A stretch of DNA of 64,000 nucleotides from Metellina segmentata (Eukaryota > Arthropoda > Arachnida > Araneae > Tetragnathidae): contig OX375876.1 in the NCBI GenBank assembly GCA_947359465.1, forward strand, positions 121,763,444 to 121,827,443, given 5' to 3'. How positions within the stretch are numbered: the stretch's first letter is position 1; every line of letters starts with the position of its first letter. Made by a program: the position numbers and the translations under genes. Positions 45,172 through 55,889 of this stretch are shown here, piece after piece. The notes beneath the pieces were generated by a model that was not told the DNA's origin, did no database searches, and saw nothing but the letters and a program-made list of their open reading frames with translations.

Positions 45172-45490
45172 ATCAGAGCCGCGTTATCCCGGTTGGAAGA
45201 GTAACATATTAGCAACCGGAAAGTTTCGAGTTCAAATGCAGCGAAAAACCGTCGTGTACTAAGGGGGAGGGTGCACGTCAAATCTGTCGTGGCCTCAAAT
45301 GTCCTTCCTTTGGGTGTGGAATGGTGAGGAAGTATGGACAGTGGGATACCAGAACAAGTGTTGACTTCGTGATCTGACAGTGGTTCAAAATTGCGTGGTT
45401 TTGTCCTAGGATCTGTCTTTTATCCCGGACCGTCACCAATAGCCCGTGTTGCTCCAATGTGACCTTAATTTAAATACGTACCAGCACGCT
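45172..45490 (+). mobile_element. SINE family 2, near full length
   Basis: A tRNA-like head (GTTGGAAGAGTAACATATTA with box B GAGTTCAAATGC) is followed by the family body (CAAATCTGTCGTGGCC, TGATCTGACAGTGGTTCAAA, CCCGGACCGTCACCAATA) and tail (TGACCTTAATTTAAATACG). Confidence 0.72.
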
Positions 45491-45738
45491 TGATGATCTC
45501 ATTAAGCAATCAATAATATTTCTCGCATTGCCTTCATACATTTTCCCACAATCACGTGATAAATCTTCAAGCCGAGTGATCGGAAGAAATAGCACAAGAC
45601 TGCGTGTGACACCTGTTTCATTTGAAGACGATACTGCAACAGCATTCGAGTAACGTTCGAAGCCCAGTAATTTTTTTTTCTTGCGAGGTTTCCAAAGCTA
45701 TTACTTTAAAATTGAATCTAAATATGATAGGACACTAA

Positions 45739-46296
45739 GGGGTCCGGCACCTACAAATTCGAAAAAAATAATTTTGAGATTTTTACTGTTTATGAAAACT
45801 TGAATTGTCCTTTTTATAACGAAACCTCATTTGTAAAAATCCGTTAATTGGAAGATTTTTAAATATTTTATAAAGTAGATGTGCACTATTACCGCGACGT
45901 GCGTCTTTACGAAGTTTAAAGCCATATTTCTCAGAACATACCTTTTTTCATGTTTGGGGGCGCATTACTCAAAAACTACTTGAGATACATTCTTAGAACT
46001 TTTTATGATTATTTATGAAGCACTTTTAAACACTTAAACATGGAGGAATAAAATTTTAAATGCATACTTCTCTTAATATTTTATCGAAAAAATAAAATAA
46101 AAATATTTTTGTTATTTTTAATAAAATTATAACTTTGTGAATTAAAAATAAATAAAAAACTCGTTTTAAAGTATTTGAAGTTATTAAAATATTACACTGT
46201 AAAAATTTCAGATTAATACAGTAATTTATGAATAAATGAGATGCCCCTCAAAGTATGTGAATTTAACATGGGATCCTATGGAGATGCCGGAGCCCC
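45739..46296. mobile_element. TTAA-target MITE (558 bp)
   Basis: Ends GGGGTCCGGCACCT and AGATGCCGGAGCCCC are inverted repeats. The right flank is TTAA (46297-46300) and the left flank CTAA (45735-45738), consistent with a 4-bp TTAA duplication with one change. The interior is AT-rich and non-coding. The right end shares spacing and the block GTTAAATTCAC with the end of the transposase-bearing relic at 34.7-35.8 kb, so that element may be its autonomous relative. Confidence 0.65.
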
Positions 46297-46309
46297 TTAA
46301 GTCGTAGTC

Positions 46310-47030
46310 ATGCTCACTTGAACACGGTCATTAAGCTATTAATCACCAATTAATATATCATATATTATCTTGTAAAGCATTAAAACACCTGAGACGAATT
46401 GCTTTCCTAATGCTTTCGCAAGTCTGCTACCACTTAAGTACATACATTTTTAATTTTCGCTTGCCTCTCTGTAACAGTTAGCAATTTCGTCGATAAAAAG
46501 GCTTCTATCATACCCAAAACAACTCTTTTTAACTGCCTTTATCGGCAAAATGGCTGCAAAGGAACTTCTTTTATCAATCCTTAATGAATTGCCCCCATTC
46601 GTTCTTGGAGACTCTTTCCTTTAATCTTTGGTGGCAGTAGAGCTAAATTCCCAGTAAATAGTTTTCCTTCCAAGAAACTCCCACATTTGTAGAGAGATTA
46701 GAATCGCTGGAGATAAGAAGGAAAGTTTTTTACCATCGACATTCTTGGTTCTCTTGAGAGCGCTCTACAGCTGCGGCACACTTTATACAGTGGTATGGGT
46801 GTGACTGAAATATATACGAAGTTGTCTAGAGAATATTTCCTAACAAAGTGTGGTTATCTTCACTAATTTGTATCGACTGTACCCCTGCGATACTCACCAT
46901 AGTTGGTGTTTATATCATCGTAATAGCAGCTAAATGTTTACAAGATCTACCTTGAAAGTGCTAAACATTATTGTACATTACAACGACTCAATTTCCCCCC
47001 CAAAGATGGATCTAAAGACTTAAAGTAACG
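46310..47030. other. No gene recognised
   Basis: AT-rich, with no motif or repeat assigned. Confidence 0.35.
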
Positions 47031-47039
47031 TTGCTTTGA

Positions 47040-47160
47040 TGACTTCAGGCATGAGTTGGTGCAAGCTTCTATCATCTGCACTCGTAGATTTAACGTGCAG
47101 CAGCTCCACGAACACAACGGTATTTGGTTGTATCGAACAACCATCTGATTCCTAATCAAG
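47040..47160 (-). mobile_element. SINE family 2, fragment
   Basis: The antisense head and body junction (GATTTAACGTGCAGCAGC, ACAACGGTATTTGGTTGTAT) matches other family 2 copies. It lies head-to-head with the next copy. Confidence 0.5.
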
Positions 47161-47162
47161 GG

Positions 47163-47419
47163 CCTCAGTAGCGTATTAACAATAGGAGGGTTGCGAGGTC
47201 GAGGTTCAACCAAAGACCGTCGGTACACGGGGATTTATGCAGTTTAACCTGTTGTTGACTAAAATGTCGGGGAAGTTTGGAGAGTGAGTCGTCAGCTCAA
47301 ACGTCCTCTTCATCTGACCGTGGTTCAAATGTGTTATCATCTGATCTTTCCCTTCGGAATTGATCCGTGGGCAGTCGTTGCTCCTGTACTACTCATTCAA
47401 CCAACTACCTAACTACTTA
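47163..47419 (+). mobile_element. SINE family 2
   Basis: A head with GGAGGGTTGCGAGGTCGAGG and box B-like GAGGTTCAACC, then AAGTTTGGAGAGTGAGTCG, CATCTGACCGTGGTTCAAAT and TGATCCGTGGGCAGTCGTTG, ending in a CAACTACCTAACTAC tail. Several deletions relative to other copies. Confidence 0.65.
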
Positions 47420-47431
47420 GATCTCGATGTG

Positions 47432-47795
47432 GTTAAAATACGAACATCTAATGGTCGTACATGCATACTACATTCAAAAGGAGCAGTCGTGCGTTTTTTC
47501 ACCCTTTTATCATCTATCATTTGCACTCGAGACCTTGGAAAGGTTACAAGACGGACATGCACGCAATGTTAAAAGAAGTAATCGTGTCTTATCAGCTATT
47601 ATCTCACCTATCACATGCATTCGAGTCATTGGTAACGTTAGAAAACGAACATCTAATGAAATACGCATGTGCAATATTTGTAGGCAGTTGTGTCTGAACC
47701 ATTTTCTCTTCCACCAACTGCTTTAAAGGCCCCGGAAAGTTACGAAGACGTTCATCTAATGAAATGCACGTACATAATATTTAAAAGCAATATGT
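47432..47795 (+). repeat. Old tandem repeat, about 94-111 bp, four units
   Basis: Units start near 47432, 47543, 47637 and 47739 with GTTANAANACG(A/G)ACATCTAATG-like sequence, followed by a CATGCA / CACGTAC block. They are strongly diverged. Small open frames crossing the array have no recognised product. Confidence 0.6.
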
Positions 47796-47796
47796 A

Positions 47797-48866
47797 AGTA
47801 GGTAAATTTAATTAAGGGGGCTTACGACCTTTAAACCTTCCAAAAATTCGATTTTTCAAAATATATATATGTATTAAAGTACATACATTTCTGATCATTT
47901 TGACACCAACGGCATGACAAAGTTCAAATAAATACCAGAGATATGAAAGAAAATCGAAAGGTACACTGAGCAAAACATGGGCTTCTGTAACCAAATTTTT
48001 ATTTTTGCCGCTGTTTTTCTCAGCTTTGTTTTTTTTTTTTTAAAGAAAAATCTCAGATTGAGCGCATGATATCTGAAGTACTATTTGAGCAACTTGTTCA
48101 AAAATTGGTATACATATTCCTTAAGCCTACATGCTTGTTTTAAAACCACAATATTGAAAAAAAATTATAATTTTGGAATTTTGGGGAAGACATTGTTGTT
48201 GACGTAACAGAATATTTACTGCTTCCATGAAACATAATTGATAAAAAATATTAATTTTTTTTTGCTTTTATTTTAATCTGTTATATATATAGAATAACAT
48301 ACACTAAAATTTATTTGTATACATCTATTTGTTTATGTGCAATCTTGCACGCAGCACTGTTCCTCAAAATCTTTACTCACAATGAAGTTATACCTTAACG
48401 AGCCCGACACAAAAACTCCTCCTAATATTTAAATCATGTTTTTACAATGTATTTTATAATTTAAAAATGCAGGAGCATAATGGGAAAAAAAGTATTCCAT
48501 TTTATGCAATACTTAAAAAATGACATAGCTTCGAAACTGACCTTATTCCTACTCCATCAAGAGTGGTTTAAAGGTAGTAAGCCCCCTTATCATCGTACTA
48601 GAACAACACAATGGGCTATTGACGACGGTCCGGGATCAGTCCCCTAAGGGAAAGATCTCATGACAACACCACATAATTTTGAACCACGGTCCAAACTTCC
48701 ATACCAACCCAACGTGCGGACTTTCGGCCATGACAGATTTAATTTCCATCAGCCTCCTCGACATCATACGCTTACAAACATCCATCCACTGACCCGGATT
48801 TGAAACAAGGAGCCTTCCGATGTAGAGGCTAACCCTTAACCACCAGACCGGTTGGTCGGCGGGGCC
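47797..48866 (-). mobile_element. SINE family 2 interrupted by a MITE
   Basis: On the minus strand the SINE starts at 48866 with a full tRNA-like head (CCGCCGACCAACCGGTCTGG, TGGTTAAGGGTTAGCC, box B-like TTTCAAATCC). It runs through the body to ACGATGATAA at 48587, is broken by the 771-bp MITE, and resumes as TTAATTAAATTTACCTACTT (47815-47797), the family tail. Removing the MITE restores a GTAGGTAAATTTAATTAACATCG-like tail on the plus strand, close to the tail at 52.6 kb. Confidence 0.75.
47816..48586. mobile_element. TTAA-target MITE inside a SINE (771 bp)
   Basis: Inverted ends: GGGGGCTTACGACCTTTAAA at the left and TTTAAAGGTAGTAAGCCCCC at the right, one mismatch. Flanks are TTAA (47812-47815) and TTAT (48587-48590), a 4-bp duplication with one change. 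AT-rich, no transposase. The host site is the TTAATTAA at the 3' end of a SINE family 2 copy. Confidence 0.78.
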
Positions 48867-48990
48867 ATATTCAGACAAGCTGTGCCAAACACAAGACGTG
48901 AAAGGGAAATTTGTGATTGGGAAATATAATTGTGGGATAGAAGAAGTAAACGAGGTAATCACGGAACGCGACAACCGTGTTTACTAAAAA
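48867..48990 (-). mobile_element. SINE-like repeat (family 3), partial
   Basis: GGGCCATATTCAGACAAGCT, GTGCCAAACACAAGACGT and ATAGAAGAAGTAAACGAGG align with the family 3 copy at 29.55 kb. It abuts the head of the family 2 SINE. Confidence 0.45.
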
Positions 48991-48999
48991 CAGTAAACA

Positions 49000-49900
49000 C
49001 ACGGGGAAATGAATGGAAAGATTTCTTATACCCGATGTGCCACGGAAGCGGTCAACAGCTTCTTATGAGAGCCTTGGTCCGATGAAAGATTATGAGTCTC
49101 GGTCTAATGGAATATTTGCCATTTTTCATTCAGCTCTGTATGCATTGTGAAAAAAACACTGAATACTGGAGATCAGGACTAACATTCCTCTATCGTTGTA
49201 CCACGGAACATATTTTAAAGTTGATCTATATATTAGTTCATGGATGCTAGATGGCTGTTGTCCAACAAACTGAGAGAACATCTTCAACTAGTCTGTCAGA
49301 ATTTTCATCATCAATCACCAAGCATGCAAGCCATGTCAAAATATGCTAAGCCGCACTTCATCGTAAATTTCCATGCTCTCACCAAAGAGCCCAATTTTAT
49401 AAAAGAAACGTTACGTTCTTTTTTATTTGTGTGATTTCCATGTATAGCATTCTAAGTATATTCGCAACCTATAACCAAATCCATTAATCTTTTTATCTGT
49501 GCCTTTTATATGGAGAATTCTTTCCGTTGTTGGCCTGTCAGTTTATCTTGGATAAGTGCCATGCTAAATATCCTGAATCAGTGTCAGGGGTCTTCCATTC
49601 TTTCTTGTTATTGTTGTCTTTACTTTATCCTAACAGTCTCCTCAAATGCTTTAGCCGGGACACGTTGCTCGACAGGGATTCAAGGAGGCACTAGAGGGTG
49701 ATGGTCATTTATCATACAAAGAATGTCTATCCAACTAATATCCACTATAGTATATATATCTCGATTGTTATGTTGTGTAGATCCCATCATAAAAATTAAC
49801 AAAACCTCAACATAAGTGTCCTATTATCAAATTGTGATGTGACTATATTAATGGTAAGCAAAATAAAACAATAGAAACATATCACAATGATGCTTAATCC
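49000..49900. other. No gene recognised
   Basis: Short frames at 49240-49434 and 49510-49701 have no known motif. Confidence 0.35.
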
Positions 49901-49904
49901 TCCA

Positions 49905-50145
49905 ATTGGTTTCAACGAGATATTTCGTCCATCCAGATCTAATCAGTTTTGCTAATGATGAGATATCTCGTCAACAAGGTATTGCCGATTTTTATAGGAT
50001 GACGAGATCAAGTTCTCGTCAGTTTTCTTCTAATGACGAGATATATCATCCATTAAGATTTTGGTCAGTTTTGATAGTGACGAGGTATCTCGTCCATCAC
50101 GATTTGGTCATTTTTTCCTAGTGACGAGATATCTCGTCGAAACAA
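49905..50145. repeat. Array of the palindrome GACGAGATATCTCGTC
   Basis: Five or so copies of the 16-bp perfect palindrome or close variants, spaced about 45-65 bp apart. They are separated by a linker containing TTTTGGTCAGTTTT and TAGTGACGAG. Similar motifs occur at 479, 4690-4740, 41520, 53770-53990 and 60350-60530. The array is contiguous with repeat A (50150-50730). Confidence 0.8.
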
Positions 50146-50149
50146 AAAC

Positions 50150-50730
50150 CAGGAGAATTAATGAGAATTTCTCATTTAAATAAAGTCCTTTTTTTATTTA
50201 TTAAAAGCTTTCTTTGATACCAAACACATAACACACGATGCACGAATCAATTAGGCCCAGGTGAATAATCATATTCAGTGTTCTGCAACACAACCTTAAG
50301 CAATTGCAATTGTTCTGCAGGCATTTTGTCCGAATTTGAAAACTGCAGTCAAATCGAAAACAGACGTAAAACACAAGTATCGGCTAATTATGTATGATAC
50401 ATATTTATAACAAAATATCAAAGTCAATATTTAAAATCAAGGCATACTTTCAGAATATTCAGTTATGTCGATAAGTTTTGTCATTGACATAGAATATGCG
50501 TTATTTATAAAGTATTTGTGGTCATTGGGGGTGTAGGGACGTTGTTCCGTAGCTAAAAAACAAAAAAACGGCTTGGCACGGAGAGCGCTTTGCACAGCAG
50601 AACATCGTAACTTATCATTGAAAAAAATCGACCAAAATTTAAAAAAAAATTAAGTAAAAATTGTTTTTTAAAGACTTTGTTCTGTGACGTACGTCGCAGT
50701 TTTAAGCACTTTCTGCTTCCGGGAAATAAG
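50150..50730 (-). repeat. Dispersed repeat A, copy 2 (empty site)
   Basis: Reverse-orientation counterpart of 40470-41345 that lacks the 358-bp LTR-like insertion; the junction AGACGTAAAACACAA (50362-50376) is continuous. Shared blocks include GTTCTGCAACACA, AAGGCATACTTTCAGAAT, TTGTCATTGACATAGAATAT and TTTAAGCACTTTCTGCT. Confidence 0.75.
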
Positions 50731-50759
50731 GTTTAAGATTAAGAATCACTGTCCCGTCA

Positions 50760-51610
50760 AAAATAAACAGGTTTTTTAATCAATTAAAATATATTGAAAT
50801 ACAAGAAATCAATGAAAAATACAGATCAATTCTCTATTTGCGAAACTCAACTGTATGAACAGGTGAATAATTAGTTTGACAGGTTTGTCATTTTTGCTTT
50901 TGTCAGTACCAAAATTGGTATGTATTCAAATTTTAAAGAATGTAATTTTGTTTCACAATGTAATGTGGCACGAATCCATAAAGATATTTAAACACTTGTA
51001 GTGCCGATACCACTTAGGAATTAGTTTAGAAATCTCTCAAAACCAATCAACGTTAAATTCATCATACTGTGCTTAGTCAGTGAAATGTAATGTTTGTTCT
51101 CTTTTTACAACGTCTAACTAAAGGATTTGATTAAAGTCCCAAGAGAAATCAAGACATCTGAAAAGCAATTACATCATTCCAATTTACTTCTAAGCTGCTA
51201 AAAGTAATTTATTGGTTAAATTACTTCAAGCAATTCTGTGGTCTTGATGGACATACTTTACATTCAAATAATCTACCCGTCATGGCAATTCTAGCAATCA
51301 TTACAATTGCTGTCCTTATTTTCGAAGAGTAAAGATGCAGTCACGAGCAAAACAAAGGATCCTGGGGTTATTAGAAAGAGAATTCAGCAGTTGATTAGAC
51401 ACAGGGGATTTATTGGGATTTGTCTGGTTTGTTGCCATGAACTTATAGTTAAAGAATGCGAAAGAAAATATGTCAAAGAATGTATCCAACTAACTATGTA
51501 GGAGAAAATAGATGAAGCCTTAGGTGAGATCGAGGCCACTTTATTATATTAGCTACACTGTATTATTATTTATTTGTACTGATATTGTTTTCGGTTGTTT
51601 TGTTTTTATA
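50760..51610. other. No gene recognised
   Basis: A 64-codon frame at 51307-51501 (SKTKDPGVIRKRIQQLIRHR) is not recognised. Confidence 0.35.
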
Positions 51611-51615
51611 CATTA

Positions 51616-51790
51616 CTAACAGAATTACTCGGTCTAACTCGGGTTGAATAAGTTAACTATATATTGAAAAAGTGACAATAATAATTAGTTTTCTCTTTCA
51701 CAGAAAAATACCAACATCATTTAATTGTCAGGGGAAATTTTTAACGCCTTTTCGACATTTCATAATACTTATTAAGAAAAGGTAACCGAT
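51616..51790 (-). mobile_element. Helitron-like 3' end, second copy
   Basis: On the minus strand ATTCAACCCGAGTTAGACCG is followed by AGTAATTCTGTTAG at the end. This corresponds to the 3' end of the Helitron at 31534-33576, with the hairpin and CTAG end partly decayed. Upstream similarity continues (TTAAATGATG, ACTTTTTCAAT, GTTAAAAATTTCCCC). The 5' part is not recognisable. Confidence 0.6.
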
Positions 51791-51799
51791 TACCATTTG

Positions 51800-52585
51800 A
51801 AACAACGTTAGGTCGATTTGGCAGCGCTCCAAATAATCGCAATGCTCAAAAAACATTCCATCTTCTCCAAAACTGACAAATTATGGTTTATTGAAGTACA
51901 TTTACTCAGATGGTTCTACCATGAATCTTGCCTAAACATTTTTCCGAAGACAATAAAAGTACTCTGTATTCACTAAACTAAAATATTTCTTAGATATAAT
52001 ATCTAACGGTTTAGGAAATATATAAAATAAATGTGGTGATGCTTACACAAAACCTCACAAACACAAAACAGACATTAAACAGAAGACGGACAGATAGAAT
52101 GCCATTACGAACTCAGTCATAAAATGAAAGTAAACACTCACATTATGCAAAGATCCATGAAAATACATCCAGCTGTTTGGCCGGGCACTCACACACATAG
52201 AGACGCAAAACGCGGAAACCATTCATTTGGGTTTAGGATAACACAAACTGGTTACATAACTTGAAATGGAGCACAAATATTCAATGTACAATCGCTATTC
52301 TTATTCATATGTATTGTCTTTTTCAATTTATGTTAAAAAATTTAAAAATTTTCATTGAATTTTCATATAAATTGTAGGGACAAATAATTTTACATTAGTT
52401 TTTACCACGGTTTATCGGAGTGAACTGACTAACTGACAACACCAACTATGTACAAAGTGCACGACGGAAACTAGTTTTGTATCTGAGCCTACTTTTAGGT
52501 CTTTGGTCATTTTTTAAGACCCACGGGCACAACTGATGACCTATAATATTATAAACCCAAATCCTTAAAACTAAGGATATCCAAA
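51800..52585. other. No gene recognised
   Basis: AT-rich spacer; nothing assigned. Confidence 0.35.
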
Positions 52586-52588
52586 AGA

Positions 52589-52850
52589 GATAGGTAGGTA
52601 TTTTAATTAACGTTGAACTAGAGCAACACTACGGGCTATTGGCGACGGTCCGTGATCAAACCACAAAAGAAAGATCCAAGGTCAATACCAAGTTATTTTA
52701 AACCACGGTCAGATGACGAGGTCACACCTGAACTGGTTCCCCACTCTCCAAGCTTCTAGATCATACCAACGTATTTAACTCGCACCAGCCCCTTTTGTGC
52801 ACGATGGTCTTATGCTGGATTTGAACTCTCAACCTTCCTGTTGCACTCTT
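52589..52850 (-). mobile_element. SINE family 2
   Basis: Antisense copy with the tail complement at left (TAGGTAGGTATTTTAATTAA), the body (GGCGACGGTCCGTGATCA, TTTAAACCACGGTCAGATGA, TTAACTCGCACCAGCC) and a head at right (TTTGAACTCTCAACC, the box B complement). Its head meets the head of the next SINE. Confidence 0.75.
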
Positions 52851-53590
52851 CCGCCGACCAACCTGTGTGGTGATTAACCTTTACGCTCCGGCGCTTAGAT
52901 TTTTTTTAAATCGTCTCACAGAACGGGTCTTTGGCCTGACTCTCCGAGCCCCCTTACCTAATTACCAAACTTGAGCGATAGGGCCTAGAGCGGCATTTAC
53001 GACTGACGCTTTCCTTTCATAGTTTTGTGTGGCGTGAGAAGAGATATCACCTTAGCGACTTGCTGTTTTTCAAAAAGCGTTCACACCTCGCGGTCGGCAG
53101 GGTATGGAAACCGAAGAAAAAGAGGGACCCCCTAGAAGGTCAGTCGCTAACAGGTTGCAAATGGGTCAGCGGTCACTTAAAAATGCGTTAACATCCACAG
53201 CACACAAATCAATACCATGTCACTGGTGTAAACGAAATTTTAGTGGTTACAATTGTTTACCTTCCGGAGCGTAAAGGTTAAGGTGTTAGCTTCTATGTCC
53301 GAATGATCCTGGTTCGAAGCCGGGTCAGTGCATGTATGTTTGTAAGCGTATGCTGTAGAGATGGTTGGTGCACATTAAATCTGTCGTGGCCGAAAGTCCT
53401 TACGTTGGGTTGGTGTGGACGTTTAGAGAGGGGGTTGGCAGCTCAGGTGTTGCCTCGTCATCCGACCGTGGTTCTAAATTACGTGGTGTTGTCCTCGGTC
53501 CTTTCCCTTAGAGGATTGACACCATACCGTCGTTAATAGCCATTTGTGTTTCTCTGGTACGACGTTAATTAAAAAATTACCATCATCGTT
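52851..53590 (+). mobile_element. SINE family 2 interrupted by a piggyBac-like MITE
   Basis: The head start CCGCCGACCAACCTGTGTGG (52851 onward) runs to TGATTAA, is broken by a 400-bp MITE, and resumes with TTAAGGTGTTAGCTTCTATG, box B GGTTCGAAGCC and the full body (TCGTGGCCGAAAGTCC, CATCCGACCGTGGTTC), ending GTACGACGTTAATTAA. This is the most complete copy in the window. Confidence 0.82.
52878..53277. mobile_element. piggyBac-like MITE at TTAA inside a SINE (400 bp)
   Basis: Perfect 14-bp inverted ends CCTTTACGCTCCGG and CCGGAGCGTAAAGG, flanked on both sides by TTAA (52874-52877 and 53278-53281). TTAA target and CC-start TIRs suit piggyBac. The interior is non-coding. The target TTAA belongs to the tRNA-like head of the SINE. 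Confidence 0.82.
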
Positions 53591-53759
53591 ACTCTTCCAA
53601 CAAGGCTCCCACGTCCCTCTTCCAAAAGAAAACTTTCTCACGTTTCCAAATTGATACAGCTTGAAGCGATATTGGTGAGTTTACGAGATTTTAAAGCTTT
53701 TTCAAACTTTAAGCGTTTAACAGTTTATTTATTTTAGCTTACTTGCTCTGCGATTAACT

Positions 53760-53995
53760 TTTTAAGTGGTTTCGACAAGATATTTCTCCTTCAAGATGTG
53801 AGAAAGTTTCAAATACCTTCATTAGAAGACTTGGACAAATTGTGTGTGTTGTCCGGGATTGTAACTATTGTTATTTCTGATTATGACGATCTGGTCAGTT
53901 TTCCTTTAGTGATGAGAGACGACGCTAATTTGACGGACGAGTAATCTCGTCCATCAAGTTTTGGTCTGTTGGACGAGATGTCTCCTGAATACAAG
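53760..53995. repeat. GACGAGATATCTCGTC-type repeat, diverged copy
   Basis: CGACAAGATATTTCTCC, GACGAGTAATCTCGTCCATC and GGACGAGATGTCTCCTG, with GGTCAGTTTTCC linkers. The flank AAGTGGTTTCGACAAGAT matches the inverse of a flank at about 60523-60545. Confidence 0.6.
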
Positions 53996-53999
53996 AATT

Positions 54000-54675
54000 G
54001 AAATGTTTTCGACAACCTCGATTATTTTTCAAATTTCATAATTTTTTAAGCTCATCATTGTATCAAGTGTTGCATTAATATCAAACATTTTTGATAATTT
54101 TAACATTTTACATTTTTGTTTCGCAATCGGACGGTAATAGAGTTACAATAATGACTGTTTCTATCTTAAAATATCAAGCATAAAAACAAGTTTATATTAA
54201 AATAAATCAAAATGGAAAAGAGATCGGTAAATTTTTAATTCAAATATATTTTTTGAGATATCAATCGTTTTTTTTTTTAAATAAGCCAATATTTGACCTT
54301 TATTCTCATTGTTCTTGCAGTATTCCTTTATACGCAAATTACTTTTTGGTTACAGACAATTACTATGATGCATGTCATCTGAAAGGGGTGATGTGCTAAG
54401 TGGAAAAAAAATTATGTTCAAGAAATTATTCATAGCTATTTTTTTCTAACATCACTATCGAACAAAATATGCATTAAGACTAAACACGTGCAAGACAAGC
54501 TTAATAATTTCTTATTAACATTTATATTACTTCCAATGTAAAATGTCCTTACAGCGTGTTGATATTAGAGCATGAATATAATAGTATCTTTTATGAAACA
54601 CGCGGGGAAGTAACGAACCATCCCTGTTCATTTGAACAATTTTAATAGTAGAGGAAATTAAAGTTGGCATTCTAG
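54000..54675. other. No gene recognised
   Basis: AT-rich; nothing assigned. Confidence 0.35.
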
Positions 54676-55300
54676 CAGTGGCGGATTAAGGGGTAAGCGG
54701 ACTAAGCGGCCGCGTAAGGTCCCGAAATACCAAAGGGCCTCAAAGGGGCCCCGAGGTCATAAAATATCTTTTCATTTGGGTTCGAGGAAAGTTGCAATGT
54801 GCGTCTTTAAGTGCAGTGAAAAGAGTTTCGAATACTAGATGGTAAGTATAAGAGTAGATGCTGTATTAGCTATAAAACTTTGTTTCACCCATATAAAAGA
54901 GACTTTAACTGAAATTTATAATTCAGAAGAAAAAAAGTTACTATAAGGTGACTGGTGACGAAATGTACATACATGAAACCGCCCTAATGACAGATATTTG
55001 GAATATTCCATTTTACAAAGAATAAATCCTACTAGTAAATTCCTGCACTCAACGGAATGCGAACTATTGAAAGTATATGTTTCGCTGAAGTCATTCGAAA
55101 ATTTTATCAATAATTTCAGAGAACAATTTGAAAAAGAAGCAACTGATTTATCGAGCCTATCATTTAATGTGGAAGACAGACTAACTCGCAGACAACAAAA
55201 GAGAAAAATGTTTATGATGCAATAAGAGAAATTTTCATATACAATGCATTTTATGTCATGTAATAACACCAAGGCAGAATTTAAAAAAGACTGACTAAAA
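54676..55300 (+). mobile_element. hAT transposon relic, 5' end and transposase fragment
   Basis: CAGTGGCGGATTAAGGGG at 54676 is a hAT-type terminal sequence and is followed by a GC-rich subterminal region (GGCCCCGAGG). From 54998 a frame encodes KFLHSTECELLKVYVSLKSF, FINNFREQFEKEATDLSSL and EDRLTRRQQKRKM, resembling part of hAT transposases of the DUF4371 type. Most of the transposase is missing and no matching 3' end was found. Confidence 0.65.
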
Positions 55301-55369
55301 AAAATCTGAAAAATTTATTTTCACTAAACTTTTCTTTAACACTGCGAGGTTGGTACGCATGATTGCATC

Positions 55370-55665
55370 CATACCGGAATTTTAACAAATTAGCCAGACA
55401 GTTGGAGGCAATTTGACTAGAAATTACGCAGCACAACATCCCGGAAATCTTTCAGTCTATGCCACGTCGGGTGACAGCGTGCATCCAGGCCAGAGGTGGA
55501 TCAACGCCTTATTGACTTCCTCCCTTAGTTGCGGTGAAATGACGTATTCAATTGTTCTGAAATTTTAATCGTTTGTTTTTCTATATATGTTCTTCACATC
55601 TACCAATTTTTATCGCAATCGGACAAATCCTTCTTGTTGCGTCGATTTTTTTGTTATAGAGTAAC
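55370..55665 (+). mobile_element. Tc1-like 3' end with transposase C-terminus
   Basis: The frame reads NKLARQLEAI, then a stop, then IPEIFQSMPRRVTACIQARG and GSTPY stop. The 3' region is nearly the same as in the 42.6-43.2-kb copy and ends GTTATAGAGTA. A further piece of the same terminus (TGAGTCGATTTTTCTTGTCATAGAGTATA) lies at about 55853-55881. Confidence 0.75.
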
Positions 55666-55889
55666 CCCATCCGCAGTAGGACTTTTGGGACTGTCGAAAT
55701 CCGTATCTGCATTTCTAAGATTAAAATTGAAACTCATGTCATGGATTGATCTTATATGATACACGTGAATCATAGACGAATATCATAGACGAATCACACG
55801 AATATCATAGACGTGAATAACATATCAGAAACTGTGCATCAAAACTTTTTGATGAGTCGATTTTTCTTGTCATAGAGTATATGCTACGC

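Noticed and set aside
51307..51501. 64-codon ORF as a small gene
   Set aside because: No recognised family, no regulatory context, and a length expected by chance in this window.
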